Shown piece by piece: positions 18,668 to 26,908 of a stretch of 64,000 bases of DNA (position 1 is the first letter of the stretch; each line of letters opens with the position of its first letter). Source of the DNA: Janthinobacterium sp. 61 (GTDB lineage: Bacteria > Pseudomonadota > Gammaproteobacteria > Burkholderiales > Burkholderiaceae_D); assembly GCF_002846335.1 (NCBI RefSeq), contig NZ_PJMQ01000001.1, positions 2,542,001 to 2,606,000 on the forward strand, written 5' to 3'. Under the pieces are notes generated by a model. That model did no database searches. It was given only the letters and a program-made list of their open reading frames with translations, and was not told where the DNA came from. The position numbers and the translations under genes are program-made.

Positions 18668-19057
18668 CTAGCGGCGAGGCGGATTGGCGTAAATATCCTG
18701 GCCCACTTCGTTGATCTGGCGGCGCAGGTCGCGGCGCTCGTCGGGCGTCATGCGACCCGTGCGGCGCGAAGCCTCGGCGCCTTCGCTGGCGCGGCGCTGC
18801 TCTTCGGCGCGCGTGTCGAAACTGCGTGCGTCACGCTGTTCGCGCAGTCGCGTATCATTGCTATTGCTGCGCTGTACCTGTTCATAGCGCTGGGCCTGCA
18901 CTTGCGGCTGGTCTTCACGGCGTGGTGGCGGCTGGTTTTGTGCCAGCGCCAGGCTGGTGACCAGCACGGAGCAAACGGCAAATGCGGACAGCACAGTCGT
19001 ACGTGCGGCAATAGCTGCGCTGGGAGCGGCGTGAATTTTTTTAGTAAAGATATTCAT
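18668..19057 (-). CDS. Small secreted hypothetical protein
   Basis: A 129-residue protein with a signal peptide (a basic start, then a hydrophobic stretch ending SLALA, cleavage likely before QNQPPP near residue 39). The mature part is very hydrophilic: an Arg/Gln/Glu-rich disordered region followed by a conserved-looking end MTPDERRDLRRQINEVGQDIY. No function can be assigned. It is transcribed away from ompR across a 195-base gap that holds OmpR-like boxes, so it may share regulation with ompR-envZ. Confidence 0.75.
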   Translation of the reverse strand: MNIFTKKIHAAPSAAIAARTTVLSAFAVCSVLVTSLALAQNQPPPRREDQPQVQAQRYEQVQRSNSNDTRLREQRDARSFDTRAEEQRRASEGAEASRRTGRMTPDERRDLRRQINEVGQDIYANPPRR

Positions 19058-19160
19058 TGAGTTCCTCTTCCGCGATGCCGTATAAACTTAAAGCTGATTT
19101 CCACTGTGGCCCCAGTGTATGATGCTTTACACGGTGCAGTAAGAGCAAATGGGTAAAGTT

Positions 19161-19176
19161 TGTAACACTTTGTAAT
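19161..19176. promoter_or_regulatory. Two 10-base-phased OmpR-like boxes upstream of ompR
   Basis: TGTAAC (19161-19166) and TGTAAT (19171-19176) are spaced exactly 10 bases apart. They are the reverse complement of the GTTACA-type half-sites that OmpR dimers bind in tandem. They lie upstream of TTGCCG (19193-19198)-16-TACTAT (19215-19220), a plausible ompR promoter, suggesting autoregulation. A 7-base inverted repeat GTCGGCA/TGCCGAC (19179-19200) lies between. Seen by eye only. Confidence 0.4.
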
Positions 19177-19252
19177 GGGTCGGCATACCCCCTTGCCGAC
19201 ACCGCGCGAGGCGTTACTATAGCAACTAATATACGATAACACGACACCTTAA

Positions 19253-20023
19253 ATGACCACAACCTCCACTTCCGGCAGCAATACGCCTACGCAATCGATC
19301 CACGGCCACCAGGCAAAAATCATGGTGGTCGATGACGATGTGCGCCTGCGCGACCTGCTGCGCCGCTACCTGACTGAACAGGGTTTCAATGTCTTCACGG
19401 CAGAGAGCGCGACGGCCATGAACAAATTGTGGCTGCGCGAACGCTACGACTTGCTGGTGCTCGATTTGATGCTGCCCGGCGAAGACGGCCTGTCGATCTG
19501 CCGCCGCCTGCGCGGCGCAGGTGACCAGACACCGATCATCATGCTGACGGCCAAGGGCGAAGACGTGGACCGCATCGTGGGTCTGGAAATGGGTGCCGAC
19601 GACTACCTGCCGAAACCGTTCAACCCGCGCGAACTGGTGGCCCGCATCGGCGCCGTGCTGCGCCGCAAGGGTCCCGATGAAATCCCGGGCGCGCCGTCGG
19701 AAACGCCGCAAACCTTCGAATTCGGCGACTTCGTGCTGGACCTGGGAACGCGCACATTGAAAAAGAATGGCGAAACGGTGCCACTGACGACGGGCGAGTT
19801 TTCCGTGCTGAAAGTGTTTGCCCGCCATGCGCGCCAGCCGCTGTCGCGCGAGAAACTGATGGAACTGGCGCGCGGCCGCGAATACGAAGTGTTCGACCGC
19901 AGCCTGGACGTGCAAATCTCCCGCCTGCGCAAACTCATCGAACCGGACCCGTCGAGTCCGCTGTTCATCCAGACCGTGTGGGGTCTGGGCTACGTCTTCA
20001 TCCCGGACGGACAGCCGCGCTAA
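19253..20023 (+). CDS. ompR: Osmolarity response regulator OmpR
   Basis: A two-component response regulator with a receiver domain (residues 20-140; acidic pocket VVDDD, phosphorylated aspartate D71 in LLVLDLMLPGEDG, conserved K in YLPKPF) and a winged-helix DNA-binding domain of the OmpR/PhoB type (about 155-255, ending SPLFIQTVWGLGYVF). The EFSVLKVFARHARQPLSREKLMELARGREYE segment is closely OmpR-like. It is followed 13 bases later by envZ. The first 18 residues are an unstructured Ser/Thr-rich extension compared with E. coli OmpR. Confidence 0.95.
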   Translation: MTTTSTSGSNTPTQSIHGHQAKIMVVDDDVRLRDLLRRYLTEQGFNVFTAESATAMNKLWLRERYDLLVLDLMLPGEDGLSICRRLRGAGDQTPIIMLTAKGEDVDRIVGLEMGADDYLPKPFNPRELVARIGAVLRRKGPDEIPGAPSETPQTFEFGDFVLDLGTRTLKKNGETVPLTTGEFSVLKVFARHARQPLSREKLMELARGREYEVFDRSLDVQISRLRKLIEPDPSSPLFIQTVWGLGYVFIPDGQPR

Positions 20024-20036
20024 TCGCAGGCGAGGC

Positions 20037-21395
20037 ATGATGAAGCTTGTTCCCGATATCAGCCTGGCGCGGCTGAAAAGCGGCCTGTTCTGGCGCACCT
20101 TTTTGCTGCTCGGCACCTTGACCACGGTCAGCATGATCACCTGGATAGGCATGATTTCCGTCATCCAGCGCGAGCCGCAGGCGCAGCAGATTTCCGCCCA
20201 GATCATTTCCGTCGTCACCATCACGCATGCGGCACTGACGCACTCGGCGCCCGAGCTGCGCCGCGAGCTGCTGTTCGACCTCGTCAGCAACGAAGGCATC
20301 CGCATCTTCTCGCTGGAAGAGGACGACCGCATCGAGCCGCCGCCCGACAATTACCTGATGCCCGAGATCGAGGCGCAGGTGAAAGCCAAACTGGGCAAGG
20401 ACACGCGCTTTTCCGCGCGCGTCAACGGCGTGGCCGGCTTCTGGGTCAGCTTCAAGATCGACGACGATGAATACTGGCTGATGCTGGACCGCGAGCGCCT
20501 GCGCGGCTTGACGGGCTTCCAGTGGCTGGGCTGGGCCAGCCTGGTGTCTTTGCTGTCCCTGCTGGGCGCGGCCATCATTTCCAGCCTGATCAACTTACCA
20601 CTGTCGCGTTTGACAGCGGCAGCGCGCGACATCGCCAAGGGCAAGCAGCCGGCGCCGCTGCCGGAAAAAGGCCCGATCGAAATCATCGAGGCGAACCGCA
20701 GTTTCAACCAGATGGTTGATGATTTAAAACAAGTGGAATCGGACCGGGCCGTGATTTTAGCGGGCATTTCGCACGATTTGCGCACGCCGCTGGCGCGCAT
20801 GCAGCTGGAAGTGGAAATGGCGAATCTGTCGGACGAGGCGCGTATAGGCATACAGTCCGATATCGGGCAAATGGACGCCATCATCGGCCAGTTCCTCGAC
20901 TACGCCAAGCCGACGGAAGCGTCGAGCTTTACGGACGTGGACCTGAGCGGCTTGCTGGGCGACATGACACGCGAAGCCATGCGCCTGCAGGACGTGACGA
21001 TCAATGCCACCATCGCCGAAGGCGCACATGCGATGGGCAACCCCACCGACCTGCGCCGCGTAATGAACAACCTGATCGAGAATGCGCGCCGCTATGGCAA
21101 GACGCCGGGCAGCGAGATGACGGAAATCGACATCGCCTGCCATGTGCGCACCAGCCACGGCGCGAAAAAGGTGATCATCGAGGTGCAAGACCACGGCACG
21201 GGCGTGCCGGCGGAAAAGATCGAGCAACTGATGAAACCCTTCACCCGCCTCGACACGGCGCGCGGCCAAGCCAATGGCGCCGGGCTGGGCCTGGCCATCG
21301 TCGACCGCGTGCTGCTGCGCCATGGCGCCGAATTGCAGGTGCGCAACCGCGAAGGCGGCGGACTGGCGTTTCAGATCAGCTTGCCAGCGGCGTAA
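20037..21395 (+). CDS. envZ: Sensor histidine kinase EnvZ
   Basis: The kinase partner of OmpR. Two membrane helices (about residues 17-45 and 160-185) flank a periplasmic domain of about 110 residues. A HAMP linker follows, then the HisKA box ISHDLRTPLARMQLEVEM with the phosphorylated histidine H246, and the ATP-binding domain with N box VMNNLIENARRYG and G boxes DHGTGVP and GAGLGLAIV. The length of 452 equals that of E. coli EnvZ. The gene begins ATGATG, so the start could be the second ATG. A palindromic repeat lies after the stop. Confidence 0.95.
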   Translation: MMKLVPDISLARLKSGLFWRTFLLLGTLTTVSMITWIGMISVIQREPQAQQISAQIISVVTITHAALTHSAPELRRELLFDLVSNEGIRIFSLEEDDRIEPPPDNYLMPEIEAQVKAKLGKDTRFSARVNGVAGFWVSFKIDDDEYWLMLDRERLRGLTGFQWLGWASLVSLLSLLGAAIISSLINLPLSRLTAAARDIAKGKQPAPLPEKGPIEIIEANRSFNQMVDDLKQVESDRAVILAGISHDLRTPLARMQLEVEMANLSDEARIGIQSDIGQMDAIIGQFLDYAKPTEASSFTDVDLSGLLGDMTREAMRLQDVTINATIAEGAHAMGNPTDLRRVMNNLIENARRYGKTPGSEMTEIDIACHVRTSHGAKKVIIEVQDHGTGVPAEKIEQLMKPFTRLDTARGQANGAGLGLAIVDRVLLRHGAELQVRNREGGGLAFQISLPAA

Positions 21396-21448
21396 AATAT
21401 AATCGGGCCTGCTCACTCCGGTGTTTGCGCCAGCAGTGCAGGCGATGC

Positions 21449-21534
21449 AGGTCGGATTAGCGGGAACCGCGTAATCCGACAAGAACAGCCAATAAGGTTG
21501 TCGGATTACGGCCTTACGGCCTCATCCGACCTAC
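21449..21534. repeat. Intergenic palindromic repeat, family B copy 2
   Basis: Outer arms AGGTCGGAT (21449-21457) and ATCCGACCT (21524-21532) and inner arms CGTAATCCGAC (21470-21480) and GTCGGATTACG (21500-21510) match copy 1 at 13404. The right end contains the TAG stop codon (21531-21533, minus strand) of the Imm26-like gene. Confidence 0.85.
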
Positions 21535-22013
21535 GCTGCCGACGCCGCTTCCTGCACCAGCAATTTATTCATCAGCAATTCTGTCGCCCCGTAGCCGTAC
21601 AGGGAATCACTTTCCATGCCCGGCGTATCGAAGGGTATCGATTCCTCGCGGTTCAGCTTGGCAGGGTCGGCGTCCGCATAGCTGGCGCGCCAGGCGCGCT
21701 GCAGCGATTCATTGCGGCGGATAAAGGCCGGCATGGGCCAGGCATCGCGCTCCCAGTGCAGGCTGTCGCCCAGCAGGGGCCAGCGCTCGTTGAGCAGGGC
21801 CATGTCGCCCGTGCGCAGGCGGCGCACGGCCTGTTCCGGGCGCAAGCCTTCCAGCTCTTCCAGCGCAGGCAGGCTGTCGCGTTTCGGCCCGAACATATAC
21901 GCCAGCATGATACGCCCGGCGGGCGCCCGGCGCGCCACCACGCCGACGGCATAACCGCCGCCCGGCAAGGGCACGGCAAACCAGCTGCCTTCTCGGTATG
22001 GTAATGATCTCAT
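21531..22013 (-). CDS. Imm26-like (immunity protein 26 fold) protein
   Basis: A 160-residue soluble protein starting MRSLPYREGSWFAVPLPGGG. The opening 'YREG.WFAVPL..G.YAVGVVARR' followed by 'YMFGP' resembles the immunity protein 26 family, which protects against polymorphic toxins. That resemblance is from memory of the family pattern and should be taken as likely, not certain. No toxin gene is next to it. Its stop codon (TAG) is the last part of a palindromic repeat, so the end of the reading frame may have been set by insertion of the repeat. The ATG at 22011-22013 is chosen because sequence upstream of it is cysteine-rich and unlike the rest. Confidence 0.65.
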   Translation of the reverse strand: MRSLPYREGSWFAVPLPGGGYAVGVVARRAPAGRIMLAYMFGPKRDSLPALEELEGLRPEQAVRRLRTGDMALLNERWPLLGDSLHWERDAWPMPAFIRRNESLQRAWRASYADADPAKLNREESIPFDTPGMESDSLYGYGATELLMNKLLVQEAASAA

Positions 22014-22106
22014 CGTTGCAAACTCTCCCAAAATCGTGTTCGGGGCACAGTCTACGCGAAGAAAGGCGAAAGTGGCGCATGGTACACCACAGCAACAAAC
22101 CAATAG

Positions 22107-22412
22107 TTACAATATTTTCTCGTCATAGTGATATTGGGCAACAATCGGTCCCGCCTTGAACAGCGCTTCCTTCATGGCCGTGTCCAGGCGCGCATCGCGG
22201 CGGCGCATCCATTCGAGCAGCATGGCCGCTTCCTTGCGGCTGGTATCTCCCGCATGCGCCAGCACGCGGCGCAGTTCCGGGTCCGTGCACGCCTCGAAAC
22301 GCTGGCTGTTCAAGTCCAGCGCCTGCAGCGCGGCGATGGTGGCGCCGATGGCGCGGTGCATGTCGAGTGCCGTGGCCGGCAAGCCGGATTCTTCCAGTGG
22401 GACGGTGGTCAT
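22107..22412 (-). CDS. Encapsulated-ferritin-like protein lacking ferroxidase ligands
   Basis: A 101-residue two-helix protein that follows the encapsulated ferritin (EncFtn) pattern closely: MHRAI, then QR.EACTDPELRRVLAH, then AAMLLEWMRRRDA and the end ALFKAGPI. In EncFtn the di-iron ligands come from an EEL segment in helix 1 and an E-x-x-H pair in helix 2. Here the first reads AALQA and the second DTSRKEA, so all of these ligands appear lost. The C-terminal encapsulin targeting tail is not evident and no encapsulin gene is in the window. The start at 22412 has AAGGA six bases upstream; the ATG at 22418 would have none. Function unknown; it might bind something other than iron or act only as a scaffold. 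Confidence 0.7.
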   Translation of the reverse strand: MTTVPLEESGLPATALDMHRAIGATIAALQALDLNSQRFEACTDPELRRVLAHAGDTSRKEAAMLLEWMRRRDARLDTAMKEALFKAGPIVAQYHYDEKIL

Positions 22413-22554
22413 GCGCATTCCTTTTCGCGTGGTGGTGACATTGGCTGCATTCTCCACCGCGCGGGCGAAAAGCTCAAGCGTCCACGACACGTTTCCACCC
22501 GTTCGGCCATAATCATGATTCAGCAATAGCCTAAACCTCAGCGGCAGGAGCCCC

Positions 22555-23712
22555 ATGTTCAATTTCGACTTTTACAATCCGACGCAAATCCTCTTCGGCC
22601 AGGGCCAGATCGCCGCCATCGCCAGCCTGATCCCGCCACAGGCACGGGTCCTGATGACCTACGGCGGCGGCAGCATCAAGCAGAACGGCGTCTATGATGA
22701 AGTCAGGGCGGCGCTGGCCGGCCACACAGTGCTCGAATTTGCCGGCATCGAACCCAATCCCAGCTATGAAACCCTGATGCAGGCCGTGGCCATGGTGAAA
22801 AGCGAGCGCATCGATTTCCTGCTGGCCGTCGGCGGCGGCTCCGTGGTCGATGGCACGAAGTTCATCGCCGCCGCCGCCCTGCATGAAGGCGAGGCCTGGG
22901 ATATCCTGGCGAAAGGCGGCAAGGTCGTCGAGGCCGCCCTTCCCTTCGGCACAGTCTTGACCTTGCCGGCCACGGGTTCCGAAATGAATGGCTCGGCCGT
23001 GATCACGCGCAAGGCCACGCAGGAAAAGCGCTCGTTCATGAGCCGCAAGGTGTATCCTAAATTTTCCGTGCTGGACCCCTCGAAGACGTTTACCTTGCCG
23101 CTGCGCCAGGTGGGCAATGGCGTCGTCGATGCGTTTGCGCATGTCATGGAACAGTACCTGACTTACCCTGTGAACGCGTCCGTGCAGGACCGCTTTGCCG
23201 AAGGCATCCTGTTGACCCTGATCGAGGAAGGCCCGAAAGCCCTGTCGCACCCGGACGACTACGATGTGCGCGCCAACGTGATGTGGAGCGCTACCCTGGC
23301 CTTGAACGGCCTGATCGGCGTGGGCGTGCCGCAGGACTGGTCCACGCACGCCATCGGCCACGAATTGACGGCCCTGTATGAGCTCGACCATGCGCAAACC
23401 CTGGCCATCATCCTGCCCAGCATGCTGCGCGTGCGCAAGCAGGCCAAGCGCGCCAAGCTGCTGCAATACGCGGCCCGCGTCTGGGGTCTCGATGGTGGCG
23501 ACGAGGATGGCCGCATCGAGGCAGCTATCGCGCGCACGGAATTTTTCTTCCGCCACATGGGTGTCAAGACGCGCCTGGCCGACTATGGCCTGAACCACGC
23601 CAGCGTCGACGCCGTCGTGTCCGCCCTGGAAGCGCACGGCATGACGGCACTGGGGGAACAGCGCGACATCACGCCCTCCGTCAGTCGCAAGGTGCTGGAA
23701 TTGAGTCTGTAA
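22555..23712 (+). CDS. yqhD: NADP-dependent alcohol/aldehyde dehydrogenase YqhD
   Basis: An iron/zinc-dependent alcohol dehydrogenase (type III) of 385 residues that reduces a wide range of aldehydes with NADPH. The NADPH site has VGGGSVVDGTKFIAAA. The metal ligands are the aspartate and histidine in VDAFAHVMEQY, and the histidines in STHAIGHELTA and ELDHAQTLAI. Sequence order is almost that of E. coli YqhD (start NPTQILFGQGQI, end DITPSVSRKVLE). In E. coli it counters toxic aldehydes from lipid peroxidation. Divergent from the EncFtn-like gene; no regulator gene is adjacent. Confidence 0.93.
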   Translation: MFNFDFYNPTQILFGQGQIAAIASLIPPQARVLMTYGGGSIKQNGVYDEVRAALAGHTVLEFAGIEPNPSYETLMQAVAMVKSERIDFLLAVGGGSVVDGTKFIAAAALHEGEAWDILAKGGKVVEAALPFGTVLTLPATGSEMNGSAVITRKATQEKRSFMSRKVYPKFSVLDPSKTFTLPLRQVGNGVVDAFAHVMEQYLTYPVNASVQDRFAEGILLTLIEEGPKALSHPDDYDVRANVMWSATLALNGLIGVGVPQDWSTHAIGHELTALYELDHAQTLAIILPSMLRVRKQAKRAKLLQYAARVWGLDGGDEDGRIEAAIARTEFFFRHMGVKTRLADYGLNHASVDAVVSALEAHGMTALGEQRDITPSVSRKVLELSL

Positions 23713-23725
23713 AGGCCTGGCCGGC

Positions 23726-23905
23726 CTACAGTTTGCGCAGGATGTCGATGCCCTTGTTGAGGGTGAGCGCACACAGCAGGCCGACAAACACCCGGCACAC
23801 GGGCGGGCGTTCAGCGGTTAGCAAGGCGATCAGCAGCAGCGGCCCGACGAACACATGGTACTTCTCATTCAGACGCAAGTTGATCCTGCGCATGTAATCT
23901 GCCAT
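23726..23905 (-). CDS. Small predicted membrane protein
   Basis: A 59-residue protein starting MADYMRRINLRLNEKYHVF, then a hydrophobic segment GPLLLIALLTAERPPVCRVFVGLLCALTL and the end NKGIDILRKL, suggesting one or two membrane helices. The ATG at 23903-23905 has TGGAAA six bases upstream; a GTG four codons earlier is possible. Nothing about function can be said. It faces yqhD tail to tail. Confidence 0.45.
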   Translation of the reverse strand: MADYMRRINLRLNEKYHVFVGPLLLIALLTAERPPVCRVFVGLLCALTLNKGIDILRKL

Positions 23906-24034
23906 CGCCGTTTCCACATCGCAATTAGTAAAAACACATTTTGCCAGAAATGTTCGTCCACGCTTCCCGTTCAGCCCATGTGTTGTAAAACGGTCAGCCA
24001 GTGGGACAGCTGGCCGTGCTTCATGCTAAGCTCT

Positions 24035-24114
24035 CGGTTCGCTAGGGGTCCTGGAGCAGTCATCCGGGTGAGAGATACCCTTCGTACCTGATCTGGATAA
24101 TGCCAGCGAAGGAA
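24035..24114 (+). ncRNA. TPP (thi-box) riboswitch
   Basis: The conserved thiamine pyrophosphate aptamer is plain: an AGGGGTCCT segment, GGGTGAGAGATACCC, and the near-invariant ACCTGATCTGGATAATGCC followed by AGCGAAGGA. TTCGC at the 5' side and GCGAA at the 3' side can form P1. About 105 bases separate it from the TonB receptor start, room for an expression platform that would lower expression when TPP is plentiful. The rest of the gap to 23906 shows nothing recognisable. Confidence 0.95.
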
Positions 24115-24218
24115 AGCGCAAAGTACCTCCCTCCTTTGATAGCTCCTGCGTTGGCGCCAGCCGAACAAGCAGCCTGCCGTACTTTTTCCCAAGAGACGGC
24201 TTGAACCACGAGCAATCT

Positions 24219-26363
24219 ATGTCCACACCGAATTTATCCGTTTCTGTTCTGACCCTGGCGATCCTGCACGCGTTTGCCGCGCCCGCCCTGGCTGCAAATG
24301 ACACCGCCGAAGTGCAGGCCGACACGCAAAGCATGGCCGAAGTCGTCGTCACGGCCAGCAAGGCGCCGGCCGCCAAGCGCGCCTCCGTGGGCGGTTTTTC
24401 CGACGCGCCCCTGCTGCAGACGCCGGCGTCCGTCACCGTCATTTCACAAAAAGACATGCAGGACTTGCAAATCCGTAATCTCAGCGATGCCGTCAAGCTC
24501 GACACCAGCATCAACGACGCCTACAACGCCGTCGGCTATGCGGAGCAATTTTCCATCCGCGGCTTCAAGCTCGACAACAATTCCAGCTACCGCAAGGATG
24601 GCGTGGCGATTCCTGGCGACACGCAAATTCCGCTGGAAAACAAGGAACGCATCGAAGTGCTGAAGGGCCTGGCCGGCTTGCAGGCCGGCGTGGCCGCGCC
24701 GGGCGGGGTGATCGACTTCATCGTCAAGCGCCCCACCGCCGCGCCATTGCGCACGGTCACCGTGGAAACGCGCGAACGGGGCACCCTGTACGGTGCCGTC
24801 GACCTGGGCGGACGACTGGAAGACACGCGCTTCGGCTACCGCGTCAACGTGGCGGCCGAGCGCCTGCGCTCCTACATCAAGGGCGCGGATGGCAACCGCA
24901 AATTCATTTCCGGCGCCTTCGACTGGCAAATCTCGCCGCAAGCGCTGCTGCAAATCGATGCCGACTACCAGGACAAGGCGCAGGCGACGGCGCCCGGCTT
25001 CCAGCTCCTGAATAACACCACCTTGCCGACCGGCATCAGCGCCGACGCCATGCTCAACCGCCAGCCGTGGACGCGCCCCGTGGAAACCGTCACCAGCAAT
25101 ATCGGCCTGCGCTTCCAATACGCATTCAGCGACGACTGGCACGCCACCTTGTCGGCCAACCAGCACTCGTTCAAGCGCGACGACTACACGGCCTTCCCGT
25201 ATGGCTGCAGCGGGCAAGAGCTGTACCCTGGCTTCTGCGGCAATGGCGACTTCGATGTGTATGACTACCGCAGCCTGGGCGAAACGAAAAAGCCCCTGAG
25301 CGCGCAAGCCATGATTCAGGGCAAGTTCGCCACCGGTGCCCTGCGCCACGAATTCACGGCCGGCGTATCGACCTTCCGCCGCAAGGACCGCGCCGGCCTG
25401 TACGTATACGACTGGGTGGGCGTGAGCAACATCTATCAGCCACAAATCGTCGGCACGTCGCCCGGCGTCACGGGTCCTGTGCGCCTGGTGCGCAAGGATA
25501 CGGAAAACTCCGTCTTCGTGCAGGATATCGTCAGCCTGGCCCAAAACTGGAAGCTGCACGGTGGCTTGCGTCATATCAATGTCGATGGCTACCAGTACGT
25601 GCTGAAGGCAGCCACGGAAATCCGCGCCAAGCATGACTTCCTGCTGCCCAACGTATCGCTCGTCTACACCCCGCTCGACAATGTTTCCTTGTATGCAGCC
25701 TACTCACAGGGCATGGAACATGGCGGCACGGCCGACCGCAAGGCGATGAATGCCAACGAAGAGCTGACGCCCAGCCGCTCGAAGCAGATCGAATTCGGCG
25801 TGAAGATGGATGTGACGCCCGACTTCATGGTGGCGGCCAGCCTGTTCCAGATCCGCAAGGGCCTGGAATTCCAGAACGCCGCCGGCTACTTCGTGCGTGA
25901 AGGCCAGGCGCAGCACCGTGGCCTGGAATTTTCCGCCCAAGGCAAGCCGACCCGCGATCTGAACCTGGGCGTCTCGTTCACGGCCCTGAACAGCCAGCAA
26001 TCGAACACGGGTGAAGCGTCGCTCGACGGCAAGCGCGTGCCCAACGTGCCCGCCTTCAAGGCGGCCGTGCATGCAGACTACGCCGTGCAACAGGTGGCGG
26101 GCTTGAGCGTCAATGGCAGCTGGGAATATGCGGGCAAGAAAGCGTTTGAGTACAACAACACCACTTTCGTGCCGTCGTACCACGTGTTCAACCTGGGCGC
26201 CGCCTACGCCACGCGCATCGCCGGCAAGACAGCCGTACTGCGCGCCGCCGTCAACAACGTGGCCGACAAGTTCTACTGGCGCGACGTGACGCCGGAATCG
26301 GACGGCTACCTGTACCCGGGCGCCAGCCGCACGTTCAAGCTCTCGGCGCAGTTCGACTTTTAA
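24219..26363 (+). CDS. TonB-dependent outer membrane receptor under TPP control
   Basis: A TonB-dependent receptor of 714 residues. A signal peptide ends near ALAA (residue 25), a TonB-box-like AEVVVTA follows, then the plug domain (about 50-160: TPASVTVISQKDMQDLQ, NKERIEVLKGLAGLQAG, PGGVIDFIVKRP) and a 22-strand barrel ending in phenylalanine (SAQFDF). The TPP riboswitch directly upstream indicates that it imports thiamine or a related compound, not iron, though the sequence resembles siderophore receptors. A TTG at 24201 is an alternative start. It ends tail to tail with the kinase gene, overlapping it by 4 bases. Confidence 0.9.
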   Translation: MSTPNLSVSVLTLAILHAFAAPALAANDTAEVQADTQSMAEVVVTASKAPAAKRASVGGFSDAPLLQTPASVTVISQKDMQDLQIRNLSDAVKLDTSINDAYNAVGYAEQFSIRGFKLDNNSSYRKDGVAIPGDTQIPLENKERIEVLKGLAGLQAGVAAPGGVIDFIVKRPTAAPLRTVTVETRERGTLYGAVDLGGRLEDTRFGYRVNVAAERLRSYIKGADGNRKFISGAFDWQISPQALLQIDADYQDKAQATAPGFQLLNNTTLPTGISADAMLNRQPWTRPVETVTSNIGLRFQYAFSDDWHATLSANQHSFKRDDYTAFPYGCSGQELYPGFCGNGDFDVYDYRSLGETKKPLSAQAMIQGKFATGALRHEFTAGVSTFRRKDRAGLYVYDWVGVSNIYQPQIVGTSPGVTGPVRLVRKDTENSVFVQDIVSLAQNWKLHGGLRHINVDGYQYVLKAATEIRAKHDFLLPNVSLVYTPLDNVSLYAAYSQGMEHGGTADRKAMNANEELTPSRSKQIEFGVKMDVTPDFMVAASLFQIRKGLEFQNAAGYFVREGQAQHRGLEFSAQGKPTRDLNLGVSFTALNSQQSNTGEASLDGKRVPNVPAFKAAVHADYAVQQVAGLSVNGSWEYAGKKAFEYNNTTFVPSYHVFNLGAAYATRIAGKTAVLRAAVNNVADKFYWRDVTPESDGYLYPGASRTFKLSAQFDF

Positions 26364-26908
26364 TTGAGGGAAATGGCAGGCGCTGCAGCGAGCGCCTGTT
26401 GCAACAGGGGCGCCGCCTGTTCCAGGCGCGCCTCCAGGCTGTCGTGCAATACGTGATAGACGATGCCACGTGCGTCGAGCGCGTCGAGCAGGTAGCGGTA
26501 GATCAGCTGGCGCACGGCTTCCGACTCGCGCTGCAAACCGTCGGCCACCCACGGGCTGTCGGGCGCCGTCACCAAGGTCACATCGTACTGCGTGGCATCG
26601 GCCAGCGCCGCCAGGGGCGCGTCCGCGCCATTAAAATAATGGCGGCTGTAGACCAACGTCATCAAGGGCGTCGTGTCGCAAAACAGGAAGTGACGGGCTT
26701 GCGCGGCGGCTGCCGCTTCGCGTTCGACTTGTGTCAACGCAATGCCATACTGGTCGGCCGCGACGGGCACCCTGCCCTGGGTTTCGACGAATTCGCGCAG
26801 GTATTCAGGCACCCAGACGGTGCCGTAGCGCTCGGCCAGGGCGGCCGCCAGGGTCGACTTGCCCGACGATTCCGCGCCCAGGATCGCCACGCGCACGCAA
26901 CGCTCCAT
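26360..26908 (-). CDS. NadR-like AAA nucleoside/thiamine kinase
   Basis: A 182-residue P-loop kinase like the ribosylnicotinamide kinase part of NadR. Walker A is GAESSGKST at residues 11-19, then VPEYLREFVE, and a Walker B/lid pattern HFLFCDTTPLMT. Such stand-alone kinases accompany PnuC-family transporters and trap the imported vitamin by phosphorylation. The start codon shares one base with the pnuC stop (TGATG), so the two are co-translated. With the TPP-controlled receptor next door, thiamine is the likely substrate, but nicotinamide riboside is possible. Confidence 0.82.
   Translation of the reverse strand: MERCVRVAILGAESSGKSTLAAALAERYGTVWVPEYLREFVETQGRVPVAADQYGIALTQVEREAAAAAQARHFLFCDTTPLMTLVYSRHYFNGADAPLAALADATQYDVTLVTAPDSPWVADGLQRESEAVRQLIYRYLLDALDARGIVYHVLHDSLEARLEQAAPLLQQALAAAPAISLN

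Noticed and set aside
24219..26363. Siderophore receptor assignment for the TonB-dependent protein
   Set aside because: Sequence alone would allow it, but the TPP riboswitch and the neighbouring vitamin transporter and kinase favour thiamine.
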